The notes under the pieces were generated by a model. It saw only the letters and a program-made list of their open reading frames with translations. It searched no databases and had not been told where the DNA came from. The position numbers and the translations under genes are program-made. Below are positions 1 to 9,044 of a stretch of 64,000 nucleotides of DNA, piece after piece (the first letter of the stretch is position 1; each line of letters opens with the position of its first letter). Source of the stretch: Vibrio azureus (lineage in GTDB: Bacteria; Pseudomonadota; Gammaproteobacteria; Enterobacterales; Vibrionaceae). The stretch is taken from NCBI RefSeq assembly GCF_002849855.1, contig NZ_CP018617.1, positions 1,364,001 to 1,428,000 on the forward strand. The letters run 5' to 3'.

Positions 1-6
1 GTTCCT

Positions 7-903
7 GTGGTCTACTTGCTTCCGTTGTTTACCGTTATTATCTGGGGTGGAAATGCCATCATAAATAAGATGGCCGCAGAGGCGATTGAGCCAAGTGCGA
101 TGAGCTTTTATCGCTGGTTTGTTGCCATGCTTATACTGACCCCATTTTGTTTACCTCGTATCATCAAAGAGTACACCATCATCCGCCCTTATCTGACTAA
201 ATTAGCTTTTCTCGCATTATTGGGCATGGTGCTGAACCAATCTTTAGGGTACTACGCGGGGCTGACGACCACAGCCTCTAATATGGTACTCATTACTTCT
301 CTGGTCCCACTGATTAGCGTGTTTCTCAGTTTGCCTTTATTGGGTAAATCGGTTTCGGCATTGAGTGTGACTGGGGGCATTATCTCTTTGTTAGGTTTGG
401 CGTTTATGCTTGGTCAGGGAGACATCACTTATTTTGTGCATCAAGAGATGGTGCAAGGTGACACTCTGATGCTGTTGGCTGCACTGAGTTACGCCTTGTA
501 TTGTGTGTTGCTTAAACGCTGGAAAATGCCATTTAGCAGCATGACTCTGGTCTACATGCAAGGTGGATTTACACTGATGATGCTTTTACCACTTTGGCTA
601 ACCAGTGATGAGCTACTCCCAAGCCAGAGTGCTCTCCCACTGATCGCTTATGCTGGTATCGCAGCCTCTATTTTTGCCCCTTTAATGTGGGTCAAATCGA
701 TCGATTTAATCGGAGCGGATTCTAGTGCCATGTTCATGAATCTTATGCCTGTGATTTCGATAACACTCGCGGCAACGATTTTAGGTGAAAAAGTGCACAC
801 CTATCATCTCATTGGTGGGCTGTTGGTCATCGCGGGAGTTTTACTCGCACAAGTCAAAACCGACAAAAAGTCTCCCATGGCCAAAGCCGCTGCAGCCCCT
901 TAA
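7..903 (+). CDS. EamA/DMT-family inner-membrane transporter
   Basis: A 298-residue protein made almost entirely of hydrophobic segments, about ten membrane helices in two repeated halves. That is the layout of the drug/metabolite transporter (EamA) superfamily. The N-terminal IIWGGNAIINK stretch and the second-half GEKVHTYHLIGGLLVIAGV stretch are typical of the two EamA repeats. Substrate cannot be told from sequence; relatives export amino acids or other metabolites. The chosen start is a GTG at base 7, giving the short N-terminus usual for the family. The reading frame stays open to the window edge, so an upstream start is possible. A small hydrophilic alanine/lysine tail ends the protein. 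A second, unrelated EamA gene lies at 2957-3868. Confidence 0.85.
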   Translation: MVYLLPLFTVIIWGGNAIINKMAAEAIEPSAMSFYRWFVAMLILTPFCLPRIIKEYTIIRPYLTKLAFLALLGMVLNQSLGYYAGLTTTASNMVLITSLVPLISVFLSLPLLGKSVSALSVTGGIISLLGLAFMLGQGDITYFVHQEMVQGDTLMLLAALSYALYCVLLKRWKMPFSSMTLVYMQGGFTLMMLLPLWLTSDELLPSQSALPLIAYAGIAASIFAPLMWVKSIDLIGADSSAMFMNLMPVISITLAATILGEKVHTYHLIGGLLVIAGVLLAQVKTDKKSPMAKAAAAP

Positions 904-1193
904 TGACTTTTAATGAATGAGTGACCTTTGATGAATGATTGAGGGAATCATCCTATCTGAACCACCAGCTACAGATGAATGCACTCCCTCTCAATGATAA
1001 AAAAAGATCAATGCCAAGTTGTCATCAATCTTTCACGATAGTTTGCTTAAATCGAACTATGATTTTCTGACGTTACCCATTTATCCTTGATCGAGTGTCA
1101 ATTTTTAAGCAAATTCTGAAGAATACATCGCTCTGAATCAAGCATCTTGAAATCACTTGGATGCAGTATTGGAATAATACAGTTTTGGAATAA
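904..1193. other. Intergenic region with one degenerate palindromic repeat
   Basis: No gene is seen. An inverted pair (TTGAGGGA near 940 and TCCCTCTCAA near 985) could form a long-loop hairpin after the transporter. Bases 1127-1163 are a degenerate half copy of the dispersed repeat: CGCTCTGAATCAAGCATCTT, then AATCACTTGG. Confidence 0.4.
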
Positions 1194-1463
1194 ATGGGTG
1201 TTGAAAATAGCAAAGGTCCCGCAGTGAAAGAAACCACTCTTAATGAAAATACGCTCATGGATTTACAATCCGTGGAATACCAATGGGTACGCGCCATGTA
1301 CGCAGAAGGCTATGACAACCATGAAATGAATCATTACATCCAAGCTTGCTTTGGTGGTGATTCCACCTTCGCAGAGTTATTTCGACGAGTCGCTCTTCAA
1401 CAAGAAAGCCTGTATACCCTTTTGCAATATCTCGGCTGCGCACCTTCAAGCAGAGAGTTCTAG
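1194..1463 (+). CDS. Small hypothetical cytoplasmic protein
   Basis: An 89-residue, mostly helical, acidic protein with no signal peptide or membrane segment. I do not recognise the family. The conserved-looking core is VEYQWVRAMYAEGYDNHEMN followed by an amphipathic helix. The start is uncertain: ATG at 1194 (GGA four bases upstream), GTG at 1224 with a better AAAGG site seven bases upstream, or ATG at 1257. Codon use and the single-domain look suggest a real gene. It is monocistronic, followed by a degenerate palindromic repeat at 1556-1586. Confidence 0.55.
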   Translation: MGVENSKGPAVKETTLNENTLMDLQSVEYQWVRAMYAEGYDNHEMNHYIQACFGGDSTFAELFRRVALQQESLYTLLQYLGCAPSSREF

Positions 1464-1555
1464 CTAAGCTTTGAGCGAAAACACTCTGTTTACATTGATT
1501 ACTCTTAATTTTGCTTACTTCTTCTCATGTGTCTCTGATTTTATCTTCTAAGCTC

Positions 1556-1586
1556 TAACCCAAGTCAGCTCAAGATGCTGGGTATA
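1556..1586. repeat. Degenerate copy of dispersed palindromic repeat
   Basis: TAACCCAAGTCAGCTCAAGA followed by TGCTGGGTATA matches the repeat core found throughout the window. It lies about 30 bp before the next gene. Confidence 0.6.
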
Positions 1587-1617
1587 TCACATCTATCACA
1601 CACTTAGGAGAAGTCAC

Positions 1618-2007
1618 ATGCAAAGTCACGGTATCACGTTTGGCATTGAGCGAATAGATTCGCAGGTTGTTCTCGTTTTCAAAGCAAAAGGAAAACTGAC
1701 CCACCAAGATTACGAAACCATTGGTCCAATTCTTGAAGCCAGTTTAAAAGGGGTGCATTCGAATAATATAAGAATGCTAGCAGATATCACCGAGCTTGAA
1801 GGATGGGAACCAAGAGCAGCATGGGACGATTTTAAATTAGGCATGAAGACCGATTTCAAAGTTCATCGTTTGGCTATTTATGGCCATAAAAATTGGCAGG
1901 AATTGGCAGCAAAAGTGAGTCGCTGGTTTATAGCTGGGGATGCCCAATCTTTTGATGATTACCATGCTGCAATGGAATGGCTTGCAATCCGCTCGAACCT
2001 CGATTAA
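1618..2007 (+). CDS. SpoIIAA/STAS-like family protein
   Basis: A 129-residue soluble protein with the pattern of the SpoIIAA-like (DUF3478) family. It has an N-terminal beta strand with VLVFKAKGKLTHQDYE, a central ADITELEGWEPRAAWDDF stretch, then HRLAIYGHKNW and a C-terminal helix with AMEWL. Relatives adopt a STAS-like fold and may bind lipid-like ligands, but their cellular role is not firmly known. The start is ATG at 1618, with AGGAGAAG six to twelve bases upstream deciding it. It stands alone, without operon partners. Confidence 0.8.
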   Translation: MQSHGITFGIERIDSQVVLVFKAKGKLTHQDYETIGPILEASLKGVHSNNIRMLADITELEGWEPRAAWDDFKLGMKTDFKVHRLAIYGHKNWQELAAKVSRWFIAGDAQSFDDYHAAMEWLAIRSNLD

Positions 2008-2147
2008 CAGCTGTAATTGCCGATTATTTTTTGACTCTCACGTCTCACGAAAGACTCGTTATCGCTTGGTTGGAAGTATGTTGTCAATCAGGCGTTTTAT
2101 GAGTAATACGGTCTGAATTACCCTCTATAAATTTTCACCTTTTCTTC

Positions 2148-2180
2148 TATACCCAAGTAACCTCAAGATGCTTGAGTATA
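2148..2180. repeat. Short dispersed palindromic repeat
   Basis: TATACCCAAGTAACCTCAAG followed by ATGCTTGAGTATA: a minimal copy whose ends are inverted (TATAC.CAAG against CTTGAGTATA). Confidence 0.8.
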
Positions 2181-2244
2181 AACATTAATGATTTGAAACA
2201 CTTTTGATTGCATTAGCTCTTGTATATCCCTAAAAAGTGCATGG

Positions 2245-2250
2245 TATAAT
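2245..2250 (+). promoter_or_regulatory. Extended -10 promoter element
   Basis: TATAAT preceded by TGG (TGn extended -10) in GCATGGTATAATCGCCGCG. A possible -35 (TTGTAT) lies 19 bp upstream. It would drive transcription into the 2262-2543 region. Confidence 0.55.
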
Positions 2251-2273
2251 CGCCGCGTTACTTGAACAAAGAG

Positions 2274-2543
2274 ATGGCTATTAAGTTTCAAGACAAACCT
2301 GATTTTATTGCTACCCAGATTAGACACCGTGAGAGCCTGAACGCTCTTATAGATAGAAAAAAACCTGAGAGAAGTCTCAGGTTATGGTTACAAAAACTGC
2401 CAGTAATAAAGGACGTAAGGAACAAAACTAACAGCCAGCTACTCGTAACACCAATGAGCCTCAATATTACTGATCGGCGGCCAAACCAGAAGTGTAATAT
2501 TTCAGCTTTTATCGAGGGGCAATCCACATGCCCCTTCTTCTAA
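2274..2543 (+). CDS. Doubtful small ORF behind a strong promoter
   Basis: An 89-residue frame beginning ATGGCTATTAAG, preceded by AAAGAG and lying 24 bp after a good TATAAT box; a TTG twelve bases earlier is also in frame. The start looks gene-like, but the protein (basic, no recognisable domain) does not. The frame runs through two hairpins: 2362-2383 and 2515-2535. The segment may instead be a non-coding or regulatory RNA, or the remnant of a gene whose 5' end alone survives. I do not recognise it. Confidence 0.25.
   Translation: MAIKFQDKPDFIATQIRHRESLNALIDRKKPERSLRLWLQKLPVIKDVRNKTNSQLLVTPMSLNITDRRPNQKCNISAFIEGQSTCPFF
2355..2383 (-). terminator. Intrinsic terminator facing left
   Basis: A perfect 9-bp stem AACCTGAGA/TCTCAGGTT with a GAAG loop, flanked on its left by seven A residues. 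It therefore reads as stem-loop plus U-tract on the minus strand. No leftward gene that would use it is visible nearby. Confidence 0.5.
2515..2541 (+). terminator. Possible terminator of the 2245 transcript
   Basis: Stem AGGGGCA/TGCCCCT with a 7-base loop, followed by TCTTCTAATTTT. The U-tract is interrupted, so the call is weak. Confidence 0.4.
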
Positions 2544-2913
2544 TTTTATACTTATTCCGCTCTATGTGCCTCTTCTCGCTAACTCACTCGTCTACTAGGG
2601 TGGATTCAAGCGTCCGAGGTGACGACAGAAGCAGTCAAACAATTCTTTTAAATCAGAGGTTTAGATTAGAGTAAGATTACAGTGACTTACCCTGAAGTAA
2701 ACACCTAATACCTTGTCCATAAAGAAAAAGTCGTCTATCTCTTACAAAGTTTAATATCTTTTAATCATGTAGATATGCATCAATTCTACACCATTAAAAC
2801 GCAGAATTTCCACTATTTGAGCTTAATTTAATCAATATCTCGGTATATCGTTTTACCGAAATAATGATGTATACCCAAGTAAAAGAGTAAAACAGAATGA
2901 AGATGGAGAAGGT
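2544..2913. other. AT-rich intergenic region
   Basis: About 370 bp with no supported gene. Only a fragment of the dispersed repeat (TATACCCAAGTAA, about 2872-2884) is recognised. Confidence 0.4.
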
Positions 2914-2942
2914 AAAGAGAGCACGGCTATGCTCTCTTTGAT
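2914..2942. terminator. Hairpin terminator after the EamA gene
   Basis: Perfect 10-bp stem AAAGAGAGCA/TGCTCTCTTT with a 6-base loop, 15 bp beyond the stop codon of the leftward EamA gene. Confidence 0.6.
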
Positions 2943-2956
2943 CAAAGGAAATGGGG

Positions 2957-3868
2957 TCAGTCCGCGATAACAGCTTTAGGGCGACGTTGAAACAGTGTTT
3001 TGGGTGCTTTAGTAAGCAATATACCGAACATCAATGGCAACATCAGTAAGATTGATTGAGTCGACAGAACTTCATCATTGACGTAAGCACACAGCATCAA
3101 TGCCACTAGCGGGAAAATTAAGAAACAAATGGACGCTTGGAAAGGTGTCGACACTTGACCCAATTTGAAGTAAGCAACAATACCACCCACACTCGCAACC
3201 AAACCAAGGTAGATAACAGCATACATAGATTCAGAAGTAAACGTTGTAATATCAACCTGCTCTACAAGTCCAGATAAGGCAAAAAGAAGTAGAGAAGCAA
3301 TAAAACAGGGCACAGCATTGTAAGTTAACACCGGTACATCTTTGCAGAATTTTTGCACAAATACATACATCACAGAATGCATTAATACCGCCAAGCCGAG
3401 TGACAACGTACCGAGCAAATAGTCTTCGCCACCTAGCTGCATTTCATTACCTAAAATTAGGCATAAGCTGACCACTGCGGTCACTAACCCAAAGGTTTGG
3501 TGCTTGGCTAAACGTAACCCAAGAAATAGGCCAGACATAAGCATAACAGCAACAGGCATGTTAGCGAAAATAATCGATGCCAAGCCAGAAGAGATATATT
3601 GCTCACCATAAATCATGAGTGTAAACGGAAGCGCGAAGTACATCACAGCGACGATAATAATCCAGCGACGTTTGCCTTTTGGGAAAAGGAGTGGCTGCTT
3701 AAATAGCTTTGCCATTACAAACAGAAGAGGAGCAGCAAGTAAAAAGCGCATTCCTGTTGCAAAAACAGGTGGAATTGAGTGTAGTGCTATTTCCATCGCG
3801 AACCAAGTGGTTCCCCAGATAAGGCAAACGGATAAAAACAGCAGTATCGTAAAGGATTTAGAATTCAT
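2957..3868 (-). CDS. EamA/DMT-family inner-membrane transporter
   Basis: About 303 residues with roughly ten membrane helices in two EamA halves. The first half carries the hallmark CLIWGTTWFAMEIALHSIPP segment and GMRFLLAAPL; the second half has a repeat around LGLVASVGGIVAYFKLGQ. This pattern matches RhaT/YdcZ-like exporters of small metabolites; substrate unknown. The chosen start is ATG at 3868; a GTG three codons earlier (3877) is in frame, and neither has a strong ribosome site. It is transcribed alone toward a hairpin at 2914-2942. Confidence 0.85.
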   Translation of the reverse strand: MNSKSFTILLFLSVCLIWGTTWFAMEIALHSIPPVFATGMRFLLAAPLLFVMAKLFKQPLLFPKGKRRWIIIVAVMYFALPFTLMIYGEQYISSGLASIIFANMPVAVMLMSGLFLGLRLAKHQTFGLVTAVVSLCLILGNEMQLGGEDYLLGTLSLGLAVLMHSVMYVFVQKFCKDVPVLTYNAVPCFIASLLLFALSGLVEQVDITTFTSESMYAVIYLGLVASVGGIVAYFKLGQVSTPFQASICFLIFPLVALMLCAYVNDEVLSTQSILLMLPLMFGILLTKAPKTLFQRRPKAVIAD

Positions 3869-3877
3869 GGCAGCCAC

Positions 3878-4253
3878 TATTATTTATAGTTAACAGGACT
3901 CTGGCTTGTACTACCAGATTAATGTGCCACATTTTAGAAGCTTGCCTTTAGAAAAACTTTATCATTTAAATTTAATTCGCATTCATTTTGGTATATTTTT
4001 CTACAAAATAGTTACATTATAGAAATTAATACTAAAATAAAAACAATAAGAAACCAATTACCTATATATTAATAAAGGATTGTAGCAAAAGTCGTTTGTT
4101 TTGATACGAATAAAACTTAAAGACTGTTTTATAGCCAACCAAATCACTTCGCTCTGAAAGCACCTTGAAATCGCTTGGGTGTAGAACGTCGCGCAAACAA
4201 GGATGTGATACCCGAATCACATCAGTCACCCGAGTATCATGACAAAAGCAGGT
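3878..4253. other. AT-rich intergenic region with a repeat fragment
   Basis: About 375 bp without a supported gene, very AT-rich up to 4100. A degenerate repeat half copy lies at 4142-4182 (CGCTCTGAAAGCACCTTGAA, then ATCGCTTGGGTGTA). Confidence 0.45.
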
Positions 4254-4910
4254 TTATTTACGAGTGAACTCAATATATCTTTCACTGTAGGTTTGTTGAT
4301 CTTTAGTGAAATCGATTTCAACAATCAATTGCCCAACTAAAGACTCCCCAGCTTGAGAAACATTACAAATAGCCATGTGAGATAGGTAGGTATTCTCTGT
4401 AGGCATGCTGCTGTAGTAGATCTGCTGGATATTACACTCTCCAACACTCATCCCCAAAGACTGTAGCTCATTACGTTTGCTGATGTAATGCGGTCCGACT
4501 TCTAAAAGATGATTTGGCTCAAGCGTATAGACTCGCGTGTGATAATTGTTCGTGTATTCGCTTTCTGCTTTAAATAGCTGCGTTTCAGGATCATAGGAAA
4601 TGTCGAGATACCATTGAGCAATTTCAGAATCCTCGGTCGGTCGCTCTCCAGGCTGAGAGTAAAAACATTGCGCCTGACTATGAATACCATCAAGATCTTG
4701 TTGGACATATATTCTTGGAACAATATTACAGTAATGAAGATTAAAACCAGACTCTTCCATTCCTCTCTGTACTTCAAACGTTGCTTCATACTCATTCTTC
4801 ACTGCTTGGGGTGAAGAGCCAGTAATATCGACAACAGTAACATTTGCTTCAACTTGCAAACACATTAATGCAGAAAAAGCTGCAAAAAGTTTTAATCCTT
4901 TCATTTTCAA
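4254..4910 (-). CDS. Secreted hypothetical protein
   Basis: 218 residues with a clear signal peptide (MKMKGLKLFAAFSALMCLQ, cleavage probably after VEA near residue 22). The mature part is beta-rich with six cysteines, including single Cys residues in HYCNIV, AQCFYS, VGECNI and AICNVS, so it is probably disulphide-bonded in the periplasm or outside. I do not recognise the family. The start is decided by AGAGG six bases before the ATG. It is followed at some distance by another leftward small secreted-protein gene upstream (5112-5507); the two are not clearly one operon, with 200 AT-rich bases between them. Confidence 0.7.
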   Translation of the reverse strand: MKMKGLKLFAAFSALMCLQVEANVTVVDITGSSPQAVKNEYEATFEVQRGMEESGFNLHYCNIVPRIYVQQDLDGIHSQAQCFYSQPGERPTEDSEIAQWYLDISYDPETQLFKAESEYTNNYHTRVYTLEPNHLLEVGPHYISKRNELQSLGMSVGECNIQQIYYSSMPTENTYLSHMAICNVSQAGESLVGQLIVEIDFTKDQQTYSERYIEFTRK

Positions 4911-5111
4911 CCTCTTATTTATAATTCAAACTAAAGTTAACTTAGTTAAAATAAGAGCACCACCAAAAACATTCACCAAAGTGATAAATATCAAACAAAG
5001 AATAAAAAAAGAAAATAATAATTAATAAATACAATGATTAAGCCGCCTTTTACTGCACGGCTTCGACAATTGGACGCTCACCAGCAAGTATCCGTAAGGT
5101 CCGCTAGCCCA

Positions 5112-5507
5112 CTAGTTGACGACTCTTGTTACTTCATAACCACCATTACGATAAATAACCGCAAATTGGCTAAATGCCGTACCAGAAGAAGTATACGGCT
5201 TCGCTACAACGTTGCCATTATCCGTTGCAACCGTTGCAGTAACTTCCTTCACAAGACACACTCCTCGATCATCGTCTTCCCACTTGTGACCTGAGTTCAC
5301 CACGAACGCGCTTTGTAGACAAACCACAAAATCCACTTGCCCAGAAATATGATAAGGCGTCGAGTTATCGATGGTCACATGAGGGTACCCCCATGAGTCC
5401 GAGTTTGCATCATAGGTTAAGTGTCCCTCTTCAGAGGCCAGACTTGAATAAGAACATATAATACTTAATAGTCCGAGTGATGATGCCTTTTGCCAACTTT
5501 TAATCAT
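5112..5507 (-). CDS. Small secreted hypothetical protein
   Basis: 131 residues with a signal peptide (hydrophobic core GLLSIICSYSSLA, cleavage near residue 25). The mature domain of about 105 residues has two cysteines, in VVCLQSA and GVCLVKE, which could form one disulphide. Family not recognised; composition is beta-rich and acidic. GAGG lies six bases before the ATG and supports the start. The promoter side faces the palindromic repeat at 5554-5606. Confidence 0.65.
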   Translation of the reverse strand: MIKSWQKASSLGLLSIICSYSSLASEEGHLTYDANSDSWGYPHVTIDNSTPYHISGQVDFVVCLQSAFVVNSGHKWEDDDRGVCLVKEVTATVATDNGNVVAKPYTSSGTAFSQFAVIYRNGGYEVTRVVN

Positions 5508-5909
5508 TTTTCACCTCATTTGAACTCGACATTATAAAATGCCATTAATGGATTATACCCAAGTGACCTCAATGAGCTTGATTCAGAGCAAGGTCACTTG
5601 GGTGTGGCTTAATTGGGTGTAGCTTAATTGGCGTTGCATCCATATGCGGTGTCATTGTTGACCGCCAACTGAATATCATCGTATTCGTTCTATAAAATTT
5701 TTACCGTTAAGCAGATTACGAGATTTTATCGAATTATTGATGGTTTGATTTTTGGCAAAATCAATTCGATGGCGTGTGGGTTAATGGCACCTTTTTAAGA
5801 GGTCGAGACTGATCACACTATCCCTGTTTGTATTTCACCATATCTGCTTGCACTTCATCACCATAATGCCAAACTGGTCATAATCTTTATAATAAGAAGT
5901 GATAAATTA
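5508..5909. other. Intergenic region with repeat copy
   Basis: About 400 bp between divergent genes. It holds the 5554-5606 repeat and, directly after it, a short direct repeat (GTGTGGCTTAATTGG / GTGTAGCTTAATTGG, about 5602-5632). No other gene is seen; the region must carry both promoters. Confidence 0.45.
5554..5606. repeat. Dispersed palindromic repeat, near-complete short form
   Basis: Starts TATACCCAAGTGACCTCAAT and ends AAGGTCACTTGGGTGTGG. The two ends are inverted copies, so the element can form a 12-bp stem. Confidence 0.85.
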
Positions 5910-8801
5910 ATGAGTTGGTCAAACCACTATGTTCTCCCTGTTGTTCTATCAAGCTTACTCACAATAACAACAGCCAATGCCTCTCTCGGAGAGACACCAG
6001 TCATCGGTACAGTCTTTAATTCCAGTGAGATCTTAAAAAACCAAGTCGCCTCTAGTCTCACTTACTCAACAACTTTTGCTCGGGATCTATCATTGTTTAC
6101 GATTGGAGGGATGACTTTTGAAGCTTACCTAGCGACATTACCTCTTGAAAAAGAGACTAAGCTCAGAGTGATGTCTCAAATTGCTGATCCAACCTACTCG
6201 ATCCCCCTTGGGTATTTTCTCTATCATTTTTATGACCGTTACACAGGGCTCGATGATAAAGATCAGTTTAAAGCTTACCTTCTGGAAACATACGATAAAA
6301 AGGCGCTGACTCAATTTGAACATGCGTTATTTAGCCTAAATGAAGATCATCAACTTGAAGAAAAAAAACACGCTAAAGACCAAGCTCATCAAGAAGGTCT
6401 GGTGATTGATAATGAATTTATCGCAGCAATGGTGACAGTCTATGATGCATTATTTCAAATAGGCCAATGGCAAGATACACAACAACTGCCCGATCACTAC
6501 ACTTATTTGAGCCAATCCCAAGAGGATCTTGAGCTTGTTGCAAAAATTCAGCCCATTGTGATCAACATAATGCAACAAGCTGCCTCAGGAATGGCTGACG
6601 GTGATATGAAGCATGCCGTAGAGGCTATCATCGAAGATAATCAACCGAAGAACCTTTCCAAGCCTAACAATAAAGCGCAAGCTCTGACGATAACACTGAT
6701 TGATTTTGTGCGCTTAAATGTCTTAAAAGGATATCGTCAATTTGTGTATCAAGATGAAAAACAGCAAAAGCTGAATCAGTGGTTGCAAACAACATTCGAT
6801 GAACAACCAGAAAAAGTGCTCGCTTTTTTGCAGTCACAGCAAAATCGTCGATTTGGAGTGCAAATTGTTGTGGATGGCCTGCAACAAGGATTACTCGAAG
6901 GTCTCGTTGACCCAAGTACACCTTTTTTGGATCAGGTGAATCAACGACATGAGCATTTCACTCACCTCTACCCACCCAAATCAAGTACCACTCCAGAGCA
7001 GCAACAATCTGTTGATTTTCTGAAAACGTTAGTCTCTCAAAATTATGATGACCCGCTTTATCTGCCCTTTTTTAAGCAGTTGTACCAAGACTACAAACCC
7101 TCTATTACTCGAGTTGGTATCTCTTCAACTCCAACAATAAGCGTGAGGAATCTGCCTATAGTAAAAACAGGGGCAAAGGTTTCTGGTCACAAAGGGACTG
7201 GCGTTCCTAACTTTCATTTCATCGACCGTAACACTGACCGAGCCTATTACTTTTTCGGCAATGACGCTTTACAGCTCGACAAACTTCTTCAAGAAAATCA
7301 AGTTGAGACTATGTTTGATAGGCTTGTTCACTTAAAAACACTCAACTGTAATGCCCAATATGACTGGAATGCACACACTAGCTACGACGGATTAGTGAAC
7401 TTGGGAGTGGGAGAAAGCTTAAGAGACTTTGGTGAAAAACGCTGCCTCAGAGAACTGACGCAACGCGCTGAAACCGAACAAAAGCTGAGCAAAATACGTC
7501 AACAGCTGATTCAAGATATTCAAGGCTACCAAGCTCTATCCGGATGGCAGTTTTTAACTAAATTAAGCCGCAAATGGGTGATCCAACAAGATCTAGAAAA
7601 ACTGGCTCAGTTAGATGGTCAAGGAATGCCTGACTACACACTGATTTATAACCCATGGCCCGATCACTTCGCCCACTTTTATGGGCCGTTCAGTGACGAA
7701 GTGATCATGCCAAGCGGTGAACTCAACAGGCTCGATTATTGGCTCCGACAAATCGAAGGGGCTTACAAAAAAGCTGGCGTTTATCAGCAAACATTGTGGG
7801 GAATGGCAGGAGATCATGGTTTAACGCCTGTTTATCACACACTTAATCCTGAAAAAGTGATTTTCAAACCACTGGCTGAAAAGCTGGGTTATGCACTTAA
7901 TATTAAGAAGATTTCTTCCGATGAAGGCGAAGGCCCAAAAATAACTAATGCTCTAAATTACCCCAGCAATAATGATGTGGATGTCATCGTCGCCTCCACT
8001 GCTGGAGGGAACTTTATGATGGATCTGTTTAATTCTCGCCATGGGTGGGAAGTGCAACCTATCTACAGTGAGCTGATTAACTGGCAGCCAATTAATCACA
8101 CAGGTAAAGCATCGGTCGACATTATTTCTGAAACCATCAACGATCTTGATGGTACACTCGATTACTTGGTTGTGCGAGAAACAGCTTGCGACATTAATCA
8201 ATGTTCTGTTCGTCTGAGTGCTAAACGAAATGGAAAACGTCATGACGAGATCATTAGCCATAAGCAAGGGCGTTACTTCTACGGGAATGCGAACAAAGAC
8301 TCTGGTGAAACTCATTTACTAGAAGTTCAGCAACTCAATCCATACTTACCTCAACCTAACCCACGTGAACTCGACCGTTTTGCTGCCTTGCTACAAAAAT
8401 GTCTTCATCAAGCTAAACGAGAAGATACTTCAACATGGTGTAATGGTAATGAGTGGAGAGAGCTCACTCACTTTACACCACGACCTGATTCTGTCATTCA
8501 GCTCGCCAAACTCTATGAGGAGGACCGCGCAGGTACCATTAACTTATTCCCAGTCGAAGGCATTGGGTTTAATACCATGGTTCCTGGTCGTCATGCTGGA
8601 GAAAGCTACCTTGAAAAAGATGCTTTCTTAGGGTTCTGGGGCGCTCCAATTGGTGATAATGTGACTCCACTAACTTCTGTTGCCAATGGTTCGCTGGCGC
8701 CGACAATCTTTGAATACCTTACGGGCGAAAGCGTCAAAGAGGGCCAAAATGGCTGGGGTTTCCCATCCGTCCTAGATCAATTTGACGTTTCTGTTCAGTA
8801 A
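5910..8801 (+). CDS. Secreted alkaline-phosphatase-superfamily hydrolase (phosphodiesterase-like)
   Basis: 963 residues with a signal peptide (cleavage near ANA-SLGE, residue 25). The C-terminal half carries metal-ligand signatures of the alkaline phosphatase / type I phosphodiesterase superfamily: PDHFAH (D585, H586, H589), GDHG (D635, H636) and GRHAGE (H895). A possible nucleophile is T430 in GTGVPN, resembling the TFPN motif of nucleotide pyrophosphatases; the usual first metal-binding Asp before it is not obvious. Residues 26-410 form a large helical, acidic N-terminal region of unknown role. It probably acts outside the cytoplasm on a phosphoester or phospholipid headgroup; the substrate is not predictable. 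Single gene, followed by a palindromic element at 8817-8857. Confidence 0.7.
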   Translation: MSWSNHYVLPVVLSSLLTITTANASLGETPVIGTVFNSSEILKNQVASSLTYSTTFARDLSLFTIGGMTFEAYLATLPLEKETKLRVMSQIADPTYSIPLGYFLYHFYDRYTGLDDKDQFKAYLLETYDKKALTQFEHALFSLNEDHQLEEKKHAKDQAHQEGLVIDNEFIAAMVTVYDALFQIGQWQDTQQLPDHYTYLSQSQEDLELVAKIQPIVINIMQQAASGMADGDMKHAVEAIIEDNQPKNLSKPNNKAQALTITLIDFVRLNVLKGYRQFVYQDEKQQKLNQWLQTTFDEQPEKVLAFLQSQQNRRFGVQIVVDGLQQGLLEGLVDPSTPFLDQVNQRHEHFTHLYPPKSSTTPEQQQSVDFLKTLVSQNYDDPLYLPFFKQLYQDYKPSITRVGISSTPTISVRNLPIVKTGAKVSGHKGTGVPNFHFIDRNTDRAYYFFGNDALQLDKLLQENQVETMFDRLVHLKTLNCNAQYDWNAHTSYDGLVNLGVGESLRDFGEKRCLRELTQRAETEQKLSKIRQQLIQDIQGYQALSGWQFLTKLSRKWVIQQDLEKLAQLDGQGMPDYTLIYNPWPDHFAHFYGPFSDEVIMPSGELNRLDYWLRQIEGAYKKAGVYQQTLWGMAGDHGLTPVYHTLNPEKVIFKPLAEKLGYALNIKKISSDEGEGPKITNALNYPSNNDVDVIVASTAGGNFMMDLFNSRHGWEVQPIYSELINWQPINHTGKASVDIISETINDLDGTLDYLVVRETACDINQCSVRLSAKRNGKRHDEIISHKQGRYFYGNANKDSGETHLLEVQQLNPYLPQPNPRELDRFAALLQKCLHQAKREDTSTWCNGNEWRELTHFTPRPDSVIQLAKLYEEDRAGTINLFPVEGIGFNTMVPGRHAGESYLEKDAFLGFWGAPIGDNVTPLTSVANGSLAPTIFEYLTGESVKEGQNGWGFPSVLDQFDVSVQ

Positions 8802-8816
8802 CGATGAAACGCAGCG

Positions 8817-8857
8817 TCCCAAGTGACCCGCTTCTAAAGGGTGAGGTCACTTGGGGA
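8817..8857. terminator. Palindromic repeat acting as probable terminator hairpin
   Basis: TCCCAAGTGACCC ... GGGTGAGGTCACTTGGGGA forms a long inverted repeat 16 bp after the stop codon. It is a short form of the dispersed repeat placed where a terminator is expected; there is no long U-tract. Confidence 0.5.
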
Positions 8858-9044
8858 TGTCTTGCAATACAATTAAGTCTCAGCTCAAGATTTATTAATT
8901 TGTGGTTAGAACAACTTGTTTGCAAAATTGCGATTGACGATTTTGGCACAGATTACTCTAGTTAGTTAATCTACAAAACACTATCGAACTAGCACGATTC
9001 TTGGCCAATCTCCACCGCCAATCATTCGAACTTTCCAAGTCAGA

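Noticed and set aside
2288..2527. 79-residue minus-strand frame with hydrophobic stretch, followed by a leftward terminator
   Set aside because: Considered as a leader peptide ahead of the 2355-2383 terminator, but no regulatory codon run, no ribosome site and no downstream structural gene were found.
5034..5294. 86-residue plus-strand frame
   Set aside because: Lies over the well-supported leftward secreted-protein gene at 5112-5507, which has a signal peptide and ribosome site; this frame has neither.
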